Origin: Antedon mediterranea
Taxonomy: Eukaryota > Echinodermata > Crinoidea > Comatulida > Antedonidae
Assembly (NCBI RefSeq): GCF_964355755.1
Contig: NC_092672.1
Span: forward strand, 27,774,501-27,834,500
Length of the DNA: 60,000 bases
Direction: 5' to 3'
Below are positions 11,101 to 26,100 of this stretch, piece by piece (the first letter of the stretch is position 1; each line of letters starts with the position of its first letter). The position numbers and the translations under genes were made by a program. Under the pieces are notes generated by a model. That model saw only the letters and a list, made by a program, of their open reading frames with translations. It was not told the origin of the DNA and searched no databases.

Positions 11101-14100
11101 CTTAATGTTGTGAAAGAAACATTGTCAAATTTTTAGGCGCCTTATGTTTATAAACAGCAGTTAAAATACGGCACATGCAATCCTCACAACCTGGTGAGAT
11201 GCGCCTAATATTTATTTCAGCATAGTAAGAATATATGCAGACAATGTATATCTCTTTCACATTAAACTGACATACTATCGTGCACTTACCGCCACCAACA
11301 TCTGGTCTGTCCGAATACTTAAATTGAAAATATTTTGTGCAAGCAAGAACTTTAGCGCTATTAGCAGTCGAGAACCACAACAAATCAGCCACGCCAACAA
11401 AGCGACGAGTACCCGGAGCAGTTTTTCCGTTTTTGTCGATCCCTAGGCGTACGCGGAAAGTTGGTTTTGCTGCAATCTGAATGGTTCCAAGCTGTGAAAT
11501 ACATAAGAAATGTTACTACGCTTTTCTTTGATTGCATTTAGAAAACCCCTGTCGACTTATATCATAAGTCATTAAAACTGAGAAAGTTAAACACACCACC
11601 AAGCGAAATAAAGGCTGTATTAATTGTAAACCTTTTAAATAATACCAAATCTGAAGAGTGAAAAAATCGCACCCAGCCAAGATCGAATTTGTTATCCTGA
11701 TGCAGACAGACGTTCCATTTCATTAATAAGTATATGAATGTATTCTGAACATCTTACTGAAGGTACTACACTGGCCATCCACCCGTTTCCTAATCTTTCA
11801 AAATGTATTTGCGCTGTAGATAAACACCTAACATACTTAAAAATACTCTTCCAAACCTTATTAACCAAGCTGACCGTGGGCCCTACACATAATTGAATCT
11901 GGTTGATTGTAGAATAACTTACATTAAATCGAACAGGTGATGGTCCAGACATGCTTGGGTTTACTGCTGGTGACTGGAACAGCTCTGTGTATTCTGATTC
12001 AAGTTTAATATATTGCACATTTTTCGAATTCATTATTGTGAAAGTTACATCTACTGCTTTTCCCGTTGAATCGTCATCGTGCCAAATACTAATCAGTATT
12101 ATTACATCATCACTGAAAAGAACCACCAACAAATATTATTATCGAAATCAAATTAGAGTGGTACCACAATCACTATATCCCAATACTTATAGGACGTCAA
12201 GGGTGATTATGTGAACATATCTGCCGTACGTAAAGGGCTTATCTACAACAAGCTACTTTTGAGTAATTGACCAAAACGTGTTTCTGTTTCTCATTACAAA
12301 AGTTCATGTAATATTTTATTTTCAGATGAATATATTTAAAAAGTACATAATTGAAAAATATCTGACATAATATCCAATTATTACTTTCTTTTGGCGGTCA
12401 AATTGCAGATAAAGCCTTTTTCCAAATTATTTGTACTTAACAATGGCGGGAAATACTTCGAAAACAGGGCACTTTTTTATTCTGTTTGATTTTTTATCAA
12501 AATTTACCAAAACATTTAGTAACTTTAGTTGAAATAAATTATAATCTTGTAAAAAGGCTTTTCTATTGAAAGTATTAATCTGCCTCATTTCATATTCATC
12601 ATACTGTTATTTGATTTTGTCAAAGCGTCAAATGCCGCGACTCAAATGCCGCGACTCAAATGCCAAATACCGCAACCCAAATGTCAAACGCTTATGTACA
12701 AATTGGTTACATTTAAAAATCGTCAAACATGAAGAATGATTGCCAACGATCAAATACGACGAATGCAATTGTTTGCCAATTAAATAATGCACATCAAAAT
12801 TTCTGATAGTGTTCCCTAGTGTCAACTTCCACCATTCTAATTTATCTTATTTCATTCATACAATCTATATATAAATTTACGTAAGGGCAAAATTCGGTAA
12901 ATCGCGCCTTACTTCTAGAATTTTTACTCGATGGTATATAAAGTTGGTTCGTACTTTCGGTACTGATTTTAACCCTGTTTACTAATTAAATTAAGTTAGA
13001 TAATTAGTTATTGACGATTAAAACGAATTTAGGTTCAACGATTTGCCCCAAATAGGGGTGTTTTCCGATCGTGGTATACACTGTCTAATGGATGTCCGTC
13101 TTGAAAAATACCCGCCACAAAAATGCGAGGAGGCTTCGCATTTTCCTATCTCCTCCTACGATAATTGTTTTTAATACCTGAAAACCGGTTGAACAGCTAG
13201 AGTACACCATCATAATGTTGAAGACAGGCCGATTTCTTTAAAAAAGATACTATTTTGATAGATTTAATATACGATTATACAAATGTATTGATTTGCGATG
13301 AATGGAACATCCCAATCTCTCAGTCTGCCAGAGTTTGGTTTAACACAAGTAGGTAAATTTATGAGCCCTTGGTTTAACACATACGGTAGGTAAATATATG
13401 GGCCCTTTGAGAATAAACTTGCAATACTTTGACAATATTAGGGAGGTTTCGCAACCTTACAAATACGATAACGAAAACGGATACGTCACACATTCTGACA
13501 CTTTTGAGCTGATCCCCATTTCATATCCGTAAAGCGTATTCGTGTTGACGAGTATCACCAGTCATATTCGTAACTATAAAACGAGTATAGTTTTTGATCT
13601 ATTTTGCACATTTTGCATTTGAATCAGGAATGATTCATGATTATAATATAATTATAGATTTATTGAAAGTAATTTACTAAAGTAATTTACTAAAATGCCA
13701 GGTAAATTTAGATAAATAGCAGTTTTTAAAGTCCTCACTCGCTTTGATGTTACGCTAGGCCTAGGCAGCCAAGCACCAAGCAACACGTACCTGCGCTTCG
13801 CTCAAATTTACCGCAGTCATATTTTGGACGCGCCTCGATATTTCGTTGCCATGCGAAACAGATTTTTTTTATAGGGAGGTTTCGCAACGCTACGAATACG
13901 ATAACGAAAACGGATACGTCACGCACACGTATTCGTTTTCGTATTACTGACATTGTGGATAGGCTCTACTGTTAGATATATAAACACATTATTATATACA
14001 AATAAACTTTATACTGACAGTTCCTTCTCAACGTTTGTATTAATTAATAATTACCAAAATATAAACGTCGTAGTGGTGTATCGTGACATGTACTTTAATA

Positions 14101-17100
14101 TTTCAATCGATTATGACAGTGACAGTTTTAACAAAGTATTAAATCGCAAATGTTTTACTGTATTTAGAGGTATATTATGTATAGGCTTATAAAACATGAA
14201 CAAAATATTTCGTTACTGAGTGGATAAAGAATATATTTAAAATTGTTCCTCTTTGTACCTATCCGCTTTCCCATCCCTCAACCCTAATGTTACATACAAA
14301 ACACAAATTGGATTTCTTTAAATGAGTCCAAATCAAAAATTTGGACTCATTTTGTGATAAGTTTCTCCTTCGGAAGTAATTCCCAGGGTGCTAATTTTAG
14401 TTGACTACATAAATCATCGTGTCTATTTATTCGTTTCTGTAAACGACAAAGTCCTGCAAATCTGTACATTTGAATCTGTACATTTGAAATCGCCAGTTTT
14501 GTTACGCTGAAATTAATGTATATTCGAGAACCATCTGTGGGCACGACCTAGATGGTACGCGAGCGAAGCGAGCGTACCATCTAGTTATATACAAATAAAC
14601 TTTATACTGACAGTTCCTTCTCAACGTTTGTATTAATTAATAATTACCAATAATATAAACGTTGTAGTGATGTATCGTGACATGTACTTTAATATTTCAA
14701 TCGATTATGACAGTGACAGTTTTAACAAAGTATTAAATCGCAAATGTTTTACTGTATTTAGAGGTATATTATTTATAGGCCTATAATAAAACATGAACAA
14801 CATATTTCGTTACTGAGTGGATATTGGTTAGAATCTCGGTACTGATTTTAACCACCTGATGTAACCCTGTTTACTAATTAATTTGAGTTCGATAATTATT
14901 TATTGACAATTAAAACGAATTTAGGTTCAACGATTTGCCCCAAATAGGGGTTGTTTTTCGATCGTGGTATACACTGTCTAATGGATGTCTATCTTGAAAA
15001 ATACCCGCAGACAATAATACGAGGATGCTTCGCATTTTCCTATCTCTTCCTACGATAATTGTTTTTAATGACTGAAACCGGTTGAACAGCTCGAGTACAG
15101 CATTATAATGTTGAAGACAGGCCGATTTTCTTTTAAAAATACTATTTTGATAGATTTAATATACGTTTATACAAAATGAATTGACTTGCGATGAATGGAA
15201 CATTCCAATCTCTGTTCCACAATTCAAGCGTCTATTCCCTCAGGCGTCGTAAAGGCAAGTACTGTATACTCATAACAGAAATTTGATCCATTTTTTTTTC
15301 AATCTGTAATTCAGAGGTTGGATATAGATTTTTTTTAAACGGATAATGAACTAGCGTTTTCAGTCGCCGTATATTATGTACAAATCTTTATTATTGCAGT
15401 TAAACCACCCACATCATCACCCTTCCCTCACTGGCATGAGTGGCGTTGTAAAGCCAGTAGAGGATAGGCCTACGGTGCATCACATGTCCTAAACGCAGAA
15501 CAACGTTGGTGGGTAGGGTAGGAACCAACCAACTTAAAGTATGAATTGGCTCTAAGAAACAATTGAAAACCATTAGGCCTACTAATTAAGTTGAGTTAGA
15601 TAATTTAATATTTATTGACGAATAAATCGAATTTATGATTTGCCCCGAATAGGTGGTTTTCACAAATAGTTTTACATTATATAAACATATACACGTCGTA
15701 TTGATGTATCGTTACATATACTGTAAACTTTCAATCGACTAGGACGGTGATAGTTTCAACAAAGTATTACATCGCAATGTTTTACTGTGTTTAGTGGTAT
15801 ATTATTTGTAAAACATGAAAACAATTAATATTTCGTTACTAAATGGATAAAAAATATATTTAAAATTTTTTCCTCTTTGTACCCATCCTCTTCCCCATCC
15901 CTCAACCCTATTTTTACATAAAAAAACACAAATTATTAAGTTTGTTTAAATAACTTAAAAAATTGCTCTCATTTTGTGACAAGTTTCTCTTGCGGAAGTA
16001 ATTCCCTGGGTGCTAATTTTAGTACATAAATCACAGTGTATTCGTTCCTGTAAACGACATGTATTATTGTCCTGCGGTACGTACATTTGAAATCGCCAGT
16101 TTTTTAACGCTGAAATTATTATGTATTCGAGAACCATCTGTGGGCACGACCTAGATGGTACGCGAGCGAAGCGAGCGTACCATCTAGTTCTACAATAATA
16201 AGAACAATTACTCTTACATTGCTTGTATCCGATACTAAACTTACCCTTTATAAAAGGAATTAGTTTCGTATGTTATCCTGAACGACATCTTAGGCTTCGG
16301 GACTTCATTAATCAGCGTATAAACTGGTACTTCTCCAACCCAGATGTGAGCTCCGTTGCCAGTCTGTATTCTAAGTCCTAACCAGTGCTCTGATCCATTA
16401 ACCACCGCGTCTGTATCGTCTAGGACAACTTCAATTTCTAACGTCAAGATGTTATTGGAAGCATCCGGGTCGTTCGATTCAATAAATCCGTCGAACTGTG
16501 TCACCGACCAGTCTTTAAGGATGCCGAAATCATCATCGTTAGATGCAATGTACTGCGTCTGAGGAGCGTAGTAGCAGAACTCTGTCGAATACGTACAGGA
16601 TAAGGAGTCACTGACATACGAAACGGACACTTTGTTGATACTCCACTGCTCGCTTGTCTTGTTAGTCGTGAAGTTGTATGGTAGTGTGACTTCAATTGTA
16701 GGATCAGCGGTACCTTTTGGAAACTCAACGAAAAGGTTCATATGCACCTTTTGACCAACGTTAACATAAACATTACCATCTGCAGACTGCTCTGTGATGT
16801 TCATCACGAAATGCGGTAGTTTACTGAAAACTGCGTTTGACACTCCTTCTGCGGTTACTAAGCCATTGAATATGTCAGTTAATTCAACAGTTATAGTTAC
16901 ACGTAACATAGCTCCAGGTTTGACATCGGCTACATAGAAATTGATGTAACAACAATAATACAGATTAGTATTGTATATCTAAAATAATACAAATTAGGAA
17001 GACATTAAAACTATAATTTTCACTTAAAAGACGTATTGGTGTTATATTTCTTGTCAAAACTTAAAATACTAAAGCATAGGTTTGTTAGCACTTGCTGACG

Positions 17101-20100
17101 TAATTACGGTTTGCACAACAACAGAGCAATTTATACGTTTACCGGAGGGATCTATAGGAACTATTATAATGTGATATGGTTGGTTGGGGTATGGACATTA
17201 ATTCATAAAAAAAAAAAATTTTACAAAAGAATATAGTAATTTGATAATAAATCTGATCTGATAACACTTATTTGGGTTCTACAGCTTACAGTGTAAATTA
17301 TTATTTTGGCTAAAAAAAAACAAACAAAAGATTCGGTTAAAATACCATTAACAGTGGAATTGATGGTCCCTTCAAATTGAATCTCAGATGAAAATAAACT
17401 GTTATTACTAAAAGACAAAGTCATTTCTGATGCGGAGACCAGGGTGACCGTGAAGTGGCTCTGAAAAATACAATGAATCCGTAACTACATCTCTTAGCAA
17501 ATCTGACATAAAACAAAACGCAGTAGATCTGTCTAATGAAGAAGAAACTCAGCAATAGGTAAATATCTTAAGCGGTAATGTAAATAGAATCTCAGAGATT
17601 AAAGTCGGCAAAGTCGGATCTTCTACTTCATTTTTTTCCCGCACGCCCAATTATATTATAGAGAAAAGACCTATATCTATGATTATTAAATAAGTTCATT
17701 TGGATCTGATAATGTAAAGTGATAAAAAGTTACTTCTAAATGATCCAATAGGTATGACATTCATTGACAACAAAATTACTACATCAGTTTACAGAAAACC
17801 TACTCATACCAACCAATATTTACACTTTCATTTATGTCACCCATTACAACATAAATGGAGTGTTGTGAGCACACTTGTGGACAGATGTCAGAATGTTGTT
17901 TCCACGCAGAAAGAACAAGAGAATAAAGTTAAAATCATAAGAACTGCTCTATCTACATGCTAATATCCAAAGTAGTGTGTTAACAAAATTTAAAAAAACA
18001 AAAAACAGAACGACAAAGCAGAAAAGAATGAAAACATAGAAAGACAAAAAGTATTGGAATTCCATATATCCCAAATATGTCGGAAAGAATACGAAGATTC
18101 CTAAAAGAACATAACATTAACACATACTTTATTCCTGAAAACAAGTTAAAAAACCAGTTAGTACACCCAAAAGACAAAATTAAAAAAGAAGACACTTGTG
18201 GTGTTGTGAAGTGTGAAGTGTGAAGTGAACTGTCATAACTGCGATAGTATGTATGTTGGAGAAACAGGACGAGCGCTGAAGACCAGGATTAAAGAAGATA
18301 AAACCGAAGTTGTAGAACAATGCAAAGGTGTTTCAACCAGATCAAGCAGAAAGTCGGCGTCAGAAAAGTTTCACAGCTCGGCTATCACGGATCATATGGC
18401 GACTCTTGGTCACACACCCAATTGGAACAACATCAAAGTCAAAGAAACTGAATGGAACACAAGAAAAATAAAAGAAGCGATACATATAAGATTACACCCT
18501 AATAATATGAATAGAGATGAAGGAGCATATGAACTATCGCACATTTACGATAACATTCTAAAACGTAAAGAGACCGACCCCCGCACATCCCGCTTGGATA
18601 ACTCCAAGCGGTAAACTTCACAATGGCTCCTTTCAACCGCGTCACCGTAACGTTACCGCTACGTCACCAGAACGTATTCACTTATGATTATGCCTTGCTG
18701 TTAGTAGGCGAAACGTCAAGTTCTCTGGAAATGTAAGTACCGATATCATCTTACAAACTTGACACTATATTGAATCATATAGAAGTAACTTTTTATCGCA
18801 TTACCTATATCTATGGTTTGACATTATCATTACAGTAAGTAAGGCCTATATTTAATTATTTCAATGCTAAAATCACACGTCACACATTATTGTTATGATC
18901 ACAACATTACTCAATTAACCAATACCGTATAATAGGAAAATATAAAACTGAACCATACCGTGATGGTTGAGTCGGTGTTTCCGTTTCCTGTTAAAGTCCA
19001 TATAAAAGGAACTTCAGATAGGTTGAACTGAAAAAAGATGTTACTATAATTACCACCCGAGTATCGGTGGTGTATCTAGATTTGCCCAGTATCATAGGAA
19101 TAGTTGGTAATACAACATCACATGTGTTTCACATGTTTATCTTGTTCATATCATAAATAAATATTCCTCTGATACTATAACACTACGGAAATACTACGGA
19201 AACTATATCTCGAAGATACAGGACTGAGAATTGGGTAATAATTACGCCCAACCGGTATTTAGTACTATATACATTATGTTCCGCGTGTGTTATTTCTCTG
19301 ATAAATTAACGTAGGCCTATACGTATATTTATCCATGTCGACACACGACACATGAATTCGTAGCTTGTTTCATACGACAGAAATGATTGTAATCCATTGT
19401 TCGCAGAGGCTTACGGTGGATTTTATCGTCTGGCCAACATTTGTTTAGTTCTTTGTCGTTTTAATTACATTTTTTCTTTTGAATAGTTTATGTTTATGAG
19501 AACTCGGAACCTATCAGTGTCACTGATAAAATATGATATAGAAATGTATTTTCAAAAATTAAATCTCAAAGTTATAGTTAACGTGTAAAATTCAATCCAT
19601 ACAAAATGCACAGCAATTCAGGATCACGCGCGTCACACTACTCGCACACATTGTGACATACGCAAATTTCACCCATTATGCGACTACGGAATTTTCCCAT
19701 TCTACTTATTCCATAACTCATTATACCCTTCATATGTATTCTCAACTGAGAATCATCATCATCATCAACTGTGCAAGTTTTGAAACACTAGTTATCGATA
19801 TGTCTGATGCTGTATGCAAGTATTGCATGAATACCACCAAAAAACAAATGAAAAAAACGGCATTGCGGCCAAATAATCACCCTATAGCCGCCGACTTAAA
19901 TTGAGAATAACCAAAAATAGAGAAAGAAACAAATTATATAGACATTTGATAATATATAAATTAATGGCATGGTCATTAACACTGTATACAATTCAATATA
20001 TGTGTTCCTTAGTTAATTACCTCCATATTCTCAGTTGTAAGGGTAACATTAAAGCCTGTCCCTAATGTCAACCCAGTAGTGTTTACCAAGAGGTCCGTCT

Positions 20101-23100
20101 TTACTTCATCTCCAATTCCGTAGTAGGTTGTCGAATCGGCTACGGTTGCGCTCGCATCCATGATGATGATGGGAGCTGAAAGTATACGTTGTCGGTATCA
20201 ATAAACAATTAGATAATAAAATAAAAATAATTATTATACAAATAATTTATGTTTATTCGTTGAAAAATTGACCAATAAAATTGCAAGAATACAATCAGGT
20301 GTATTATAAATTTATATATACGATGGTCTGCTATCAGATTATTTTAATTATTTGTAATCAATTATATTTTATAGCGTTTTTAGTCGCGTGGACGCGACTC
20401 TATAGTTCACTATGTCGGTCGGTCTGTCGGTCTGTCTGTCGGTCTGTCGGTCTGTCTGTCGGTCCGGTATCACTATGCGTTTTATCGCTTTTCTGTACTT
20501 TTTGAACTGTTTTGATGTCAACATGTGGGCATTTACGTGAAATTGTGCCCCTCCTATTGTGAATGACGTTAGAGTTGCGCAACGTGATTTACGCGCGATT
20601 TAACGATTTTCTCGTATTTAACATAGGTCAAAAATCAAATAACATTTTAAATTGAAACTTTGCAAAAGTTTAATTTATATCAGGCGCTAACTTTCTGTTG
20701 AAAAAAAATGTGTGTTTTACACAAAGCTACGCGCGCACGCGCATTTAAAATTTTAAAATGCGCAAAATTAATTTTTAATAAACTTTCTAAGCGTTTCTTG
20801 TCATTTTGAGCATGTCAAAAATTTCCATACGTGCGTAAATTTTTACGCGCGCGGTGCGCACGTAGCGTTAAATACATACTTTTTTCGCGTGATTTATGTT
20901 TTTGCAGCCTTTTATAATAATTTTACCAACTTTTAAACAATTTCGACTTAAAATTACGTCATACGAGCACGTCGAATTGGATAATTTGCGCACGTTTTTG
21001 ATGAAAAAGTTCAAAAATTCGTCAAAATTATGCCTTTTTAGTCGCGTGGACGCGACTTTATAGTTCACTATGTCGGTCGGTATGTCTGTCGGTCTGTCTA
21101 TCGGTCCGGTATCACTATGCATTGTAGCACGCGACTTAATGGCTGTTGGCCTTTTTTAATATTGAATGCCTAATCTAAAGTATGTTGATTAATTTTGTTT
21201 GCATAATTATTTCGTTGTGTCTAACTTAGTAGTTTGTTGGCAATAATGTGTAAATACAGTTGTTCGAATCTGAATCATATTGTTTTAAACAATTATTCAT
21301 TATTAATTTAAAGATTGGTTCCCATTATAAAAATACATCCTCACGTTCTCTTTCTATTTTTTGGCAGAATCCATTACTACAGAACGGGGAAGATCCGGTA
21401 AATGTATTCACAATCGCCTCTATTTTGGGTTTATTATTGAAGCAAAACGAAACCATCTGTGGCATGCCAGAATTTAATACTACCAGCTTAAATTAATATA
21501 ATCGACTTCTTTTTCAGATTTTTACCCGTTTAAAGACAACAAAAATGATCGCAATATAGGCCCATTTAGGGTTCATTTTTACAATAGAGTATAGTCTGTG
21601 ATCTTAAAATAGACTATGTCTTTTATCAAAATGTACTCGATGGAACTCTTGTTCGCCAAAAATTAAACAACTTTCGCCCAATAATATTATAATAAGGTAA
21701 ACATATCTTATTTCTATCAGGTCAAAGTTTAATAATGTTACTCTCCAATCCTTCACTATGTTTTTAAATCACAACACGAAAATATTTCGTCGATTTAAAA
21801 TTATTTCGGGAACTGTGTGAACATTGCATTCAATTTCGTCTTACATTGTTTTGCTCTAAAGAGTGTTTTTACTAGCACATTTGACTTAATTGTGAGTGTA
21901 GGTACTTAAAAAAGTAGTAAAGTAAATTACAAATGGGCTTGTTGACCACAAATATATTTTACACTATTAACTAGACCTATACTGAAATAGAAACATAAAA
22001 GCAACGCTAATGGAACGTGTGCCATTTGCATCTTTAACTACAATTTGAGCAGTTTAATTTGAATATTAAAATAGAATATTTACTTTTTAAAATAGATAAT
22101 CCTTTTGGTCGATTAAGTCGACTATCATTACTTTGTCGTGATGACACTCCAGTTGTTCTATCAATTCGATATATACCATCTGGTGAGTCTGTCAAGTACA
22201 GATATTTTCCATATATATCAATCTTAAACGGGTAATTCAACCCAGTTATAATCGTTCTTCTGTTAGTTCCGTCGAGGTTAGCTTCCTCGATTAACCTAGC
22301 TTGATAGTCACTCCAATACATCTTTCCATCTTGAGAATAAGAAAAAACAAAAATGAGAGAGAGATAGAGAGAAAGAGACGTATACAATTGAATATTGTAC
22401 TTAAATACGCGTATTAAGTTTTAACAAAACGATCATTTCAAGCACGTGACCTTTTAGTAGGCGCGGCAAAATGGATTATCATGCAATTAGTTCAAATGAA
22501 AAAAAGTTCTCAAGAAAATAAATCACAATGTATAACGTAAACAAAATGTATAACTTATTGAGAAAAAGGAAAGTGTATTCAACTGTAAGCATATCTTTGA
22601 TTATGGGGTCTGAGCAAAATACTTTGTGCCTAACGAGTAAAAATGTCATTATGCGCATGCCCATGTGTTTCTGAACGTGCGCAGAATTGTCTTTTTACTC
22701 GAAAGACGCGTGACGCGTCGTGTGAACGCAGAGTCCATAATGTAAAGAAGTAAAGTAAGACGCAGACTCTACTACATGCAGTACATTGAATGTCAAAATA
22801 CATTTGACATGATTTTGCGTATCCGGATATTCGCCCCCTGGACATTTACCCCCCGGAAAACTACCCCCCCCCCCGGACAACCACCACCTGGACAACTACC
22901 CCCTTAGGACAACTACCCCTTTAGGACAACTACCCCCCAGACAAATACCCCCCGGACAACTACCCCCTTAGGACAACAACCCCCTTAGGACAACTACCCC
23001 CTGGACAACTACCCCCCGGACAATTACCCCTAGGAACAATTACCGCCCGGACAATTACGCCCCGGACAATTACCCCCCCCCCGGGTAATTACCTCGCGGA

Positions 23101-26100
23101 CAACTACCTCTGAGACAATACTCCCCGTAGGACTCCTGGACCTGGACAATACTCCGAGGGCAAATAATCTTTTAGGACAACTACCTCCGTAGGACAACTA
23201 ACCCCTGGACAACTATCCCCGGACAATTACCCCCTAGGAACAATTACCCCCTGACAATTACCCCCGGACAATTACCCCCCCCCCCCCGGGTAATTATCCC
23301 GCGGAAAACTACCTCTGACACAATACTCCCCTCCCCGTAGGACAACTACCTCCTGGATCTGGACACTACTCCGAGGGCAAATAATCTTTTAGGACAACTA
23401 CCTCCGTAGGACAAGTAACCCCTGGACAACTACCACCCAGACAACTATCCCTTTAGAACAACTATTTCCGGACGGACAACTACCACCCAGACCATTCAAC
23501 AACCTGACTCTGCAACAGTGTATAATAGGAATTAATAACTATATTTTAATTCGTTACTTTGACGAATTACTATTCATTATTGTAAACAAAAGTAAAAGAT
23601 TGAACATAAATATAGCCTGGTGTCAGGTCTTTGGTCTCGGGTCTCTAGTTTCGAAACACACGTTAAAAACAGATGATTTCATTTTTACAGAAACCGGTCC
23701 TATATATTTGTCTACTTTTGGATTGGGAGTGGGGGGTAGTTGACCGGGTGGTAGTTGACCGGGAGGTAGTTGACCGGGGGTAGTTACCCGGGGGGTAGTT
23801 ATCCTAAGGGGGTAGTTGTCCTAAGGGGGTAGTTGTCCGGGGGGTAGTTGTCCGGGTGGTTGTTATCCTAAGGGGGTAGTTGTCCTAAGGGGGTAGTTGT
23901 CCGGGGAGTAGTTTTCCGGGGGGTAGTTGTCCTAAGGGGGTAGTTGTCCGGGGGGTAAACATCCGGGGGGTAACTGTCTAGGGGTTAGGTGTCCTAGAAC
24001 CGATTTTGTAGTATTATGCACGAGCATTACAATGCTGAGCTAGCACCTGTCAAGGATGCGCAAAAATTGGCAATATATAGAGCGTGCAAAATGTTAGGTT
24101 CCTCAATTTCGCCATTACATGCATCATACTACATCTTTCAACACAGTAAGGCAAAGAGTATGAATTAAATTGAAAACTTTTGATAATTTAGTTTGATTAT
24201 ATGTGTGCTAATCCTTATTATATTATACGTTTTAACAAGTAAAATTATGTTAAAAATGTACTTAGAAGGGATTAGTTGGTACCAATAGCTTCACGTATAA
24301 AAAATATATTTTGTAAAATCCATAGCACTTATCAACCACCGCCATGCCTAATATAGGTATGTGGATGACAATATTTTCTTTAATTTTGCTATTGTACCTT
24401 TTTATACCTGTATTTTATAGTATTTTTTATATATCTGTAGTTTTATATGAATTGTTTACACTACATACTGTATATTTTTATATAACGTTTTAAACTTATT
24501 CTAAGATGTTTTTTATGCTGATTGTTGCCTTGAGAAAGAATTTCAAATTATAAATGTTTGTAACAATAAAGTTATCTTGTGTCTTGTATGAGACCAGATA
24601 ATAATTATAATAATAATATTAATAATATAATTTTTTTTTTAAATTATGGTTTGCAGGCTCAAAGGTTGGCAAACATTTATTGTCTAGGTCTGACTATAGT
24701 CTACACAGTGACTCATGTTGCAGGTATAAATAAGCAACGTGGCCCGAAATGATCATGTTGTTTATAGTAAGCGACTTTATGTACAGGCATCAATAATCAG
24801 CATTAGAAATAGTTACTAATAGTCTACATATATTACATACAGTAGTACTATTATATAACTTACATGCATCCATGGTCATAAAGTAACTTACCAGGAACTG
24901 CTAATACAAGTCCTTTTGCGCTTGGTACACTTGTTACTAACACGGTCCTTGTACTCAAGTCATTTAACTTCGCTCGCTCTATCAAATCGTTTCGTGTATC
25001 AGTCCAGTACAGGTATCTAAGTATAAGTATAATCTATGTCACTACATAAACGTTCTGTTACAAGTAGTTCACATCCCTTACTACAGGTAAAAAAATATAT
25101 TGAAACTTACTAAATTAGTGAAGCTAGTTAGTTATTAATTATTTATTACGAATAATGACAAAAGAAATGTTTTATTTCTTCCTTTATTGAGTGGTATTAA
25201 TGCATTATTATTACGTTTTTGCTTACAAATCAAAAGGAAGAATCAAAAGAATGGAAATGTGAAGTTCATAGTTGATCTTCCTCCAACGTGAAAAGAGGGT
25301 TACTGTGTATGGAAGGTGACATTACCCGTTACAAATATCAAATAACTAAAATAATTGTTCTGTACGTTCCATCCATATTTATTACTTTAATACGGCCAAT
25401 CTTTTAGTAATTTAGATTATGATACAGTACAAGTGGTTCAATACAGTTTTATATCTGTATCAAATGTGACACCTGTATAAGCCTAACCTAACTTTAACCA
25501 TAACAGGTATAGACGCCATGTGAAACATGTGGCAATGTATTTACAGAATTAGCCTATACTACTGTAGAACGATTGTACGATACGGTGCAGAGAATCGGGT
25601 GTGAATGAAAAGTATAGAAACTTACAAAACTGCTTAAGTTGAGATGTTATTAATTAATTCAATTCATTGAATGTTTTAAAATTAAAACAATCATTCATTT
25701 TTTAAACATTCTTATTATTAAATTTGAACGAATTTAAATGTATGGTTTAGATGCATTAATAATATACAGTTCACCCGATGTGATCACACAGTTCATCTCC
25801 TTTGGATGAGTAAAAAAAAATAGATAGATGTACGTTAAGAGAGAGTGACATACCCATTAGCTGTATCTATCTCAATTGCAAATGGAGAGGACAATCCTGT
25901 GTCAAAAAGAATTGTCCTGTTTTTTCCATCCAGATTGATTACTTCAATTCGGACTCTTCTATTATCTGTCCAATACAGTTTTTTTTCAGCTCCATCAACG
26001 GCTAGACCACTCACATCTTATATAATGATGACAATTAAACAATTACTGCAATCTCAACCTATGAAATTTACTTTATATGCTAAAGACTAAACTTGTTTTA

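Larger units (their letters stand above)
12941..16187 (+). repeat. Nested copies of a hairpin-ended interspersed repeat
   Basis: Three blocks recur in the same orientation: B (12947-13330, 14826-15225, remnant 15570-15660), A (13992-14222, 14586-14821, remnant 15665-15850), and C (14223-14584, 15851-16187). C always ends in the same 37-base hairpin followed by TT. The order B-A-C fits one full copy, one A-B copy without C, and one shortened copy. Non-autonomous rolling-circle (Helitron/Helentron-type) elements have 3' hairpins, but neither the protein nor the 5' TC end was identified. The region fills the intron between exons 9 and 10. Confidence 0.65.

Noticed and set aside
20281-20582. Frames rich in CRSV and TDRQ repeats on both strands
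   Set aside because: They only translate the CGGTCTGT simple repeat of a non-autonomous element.
22630-22895. Overlapping minus-strand frames next to the minisatellite
   Set aside because: No splice signals or domain features; the glycine-rich start comes from the C-rich repeat.
22821-23999. CRISPR-like regularly spaced repeats
   Set aside because: Units are contiguous 15-18 bp minisatellite copies without unique spacers, in an intron-containing animal sequence.
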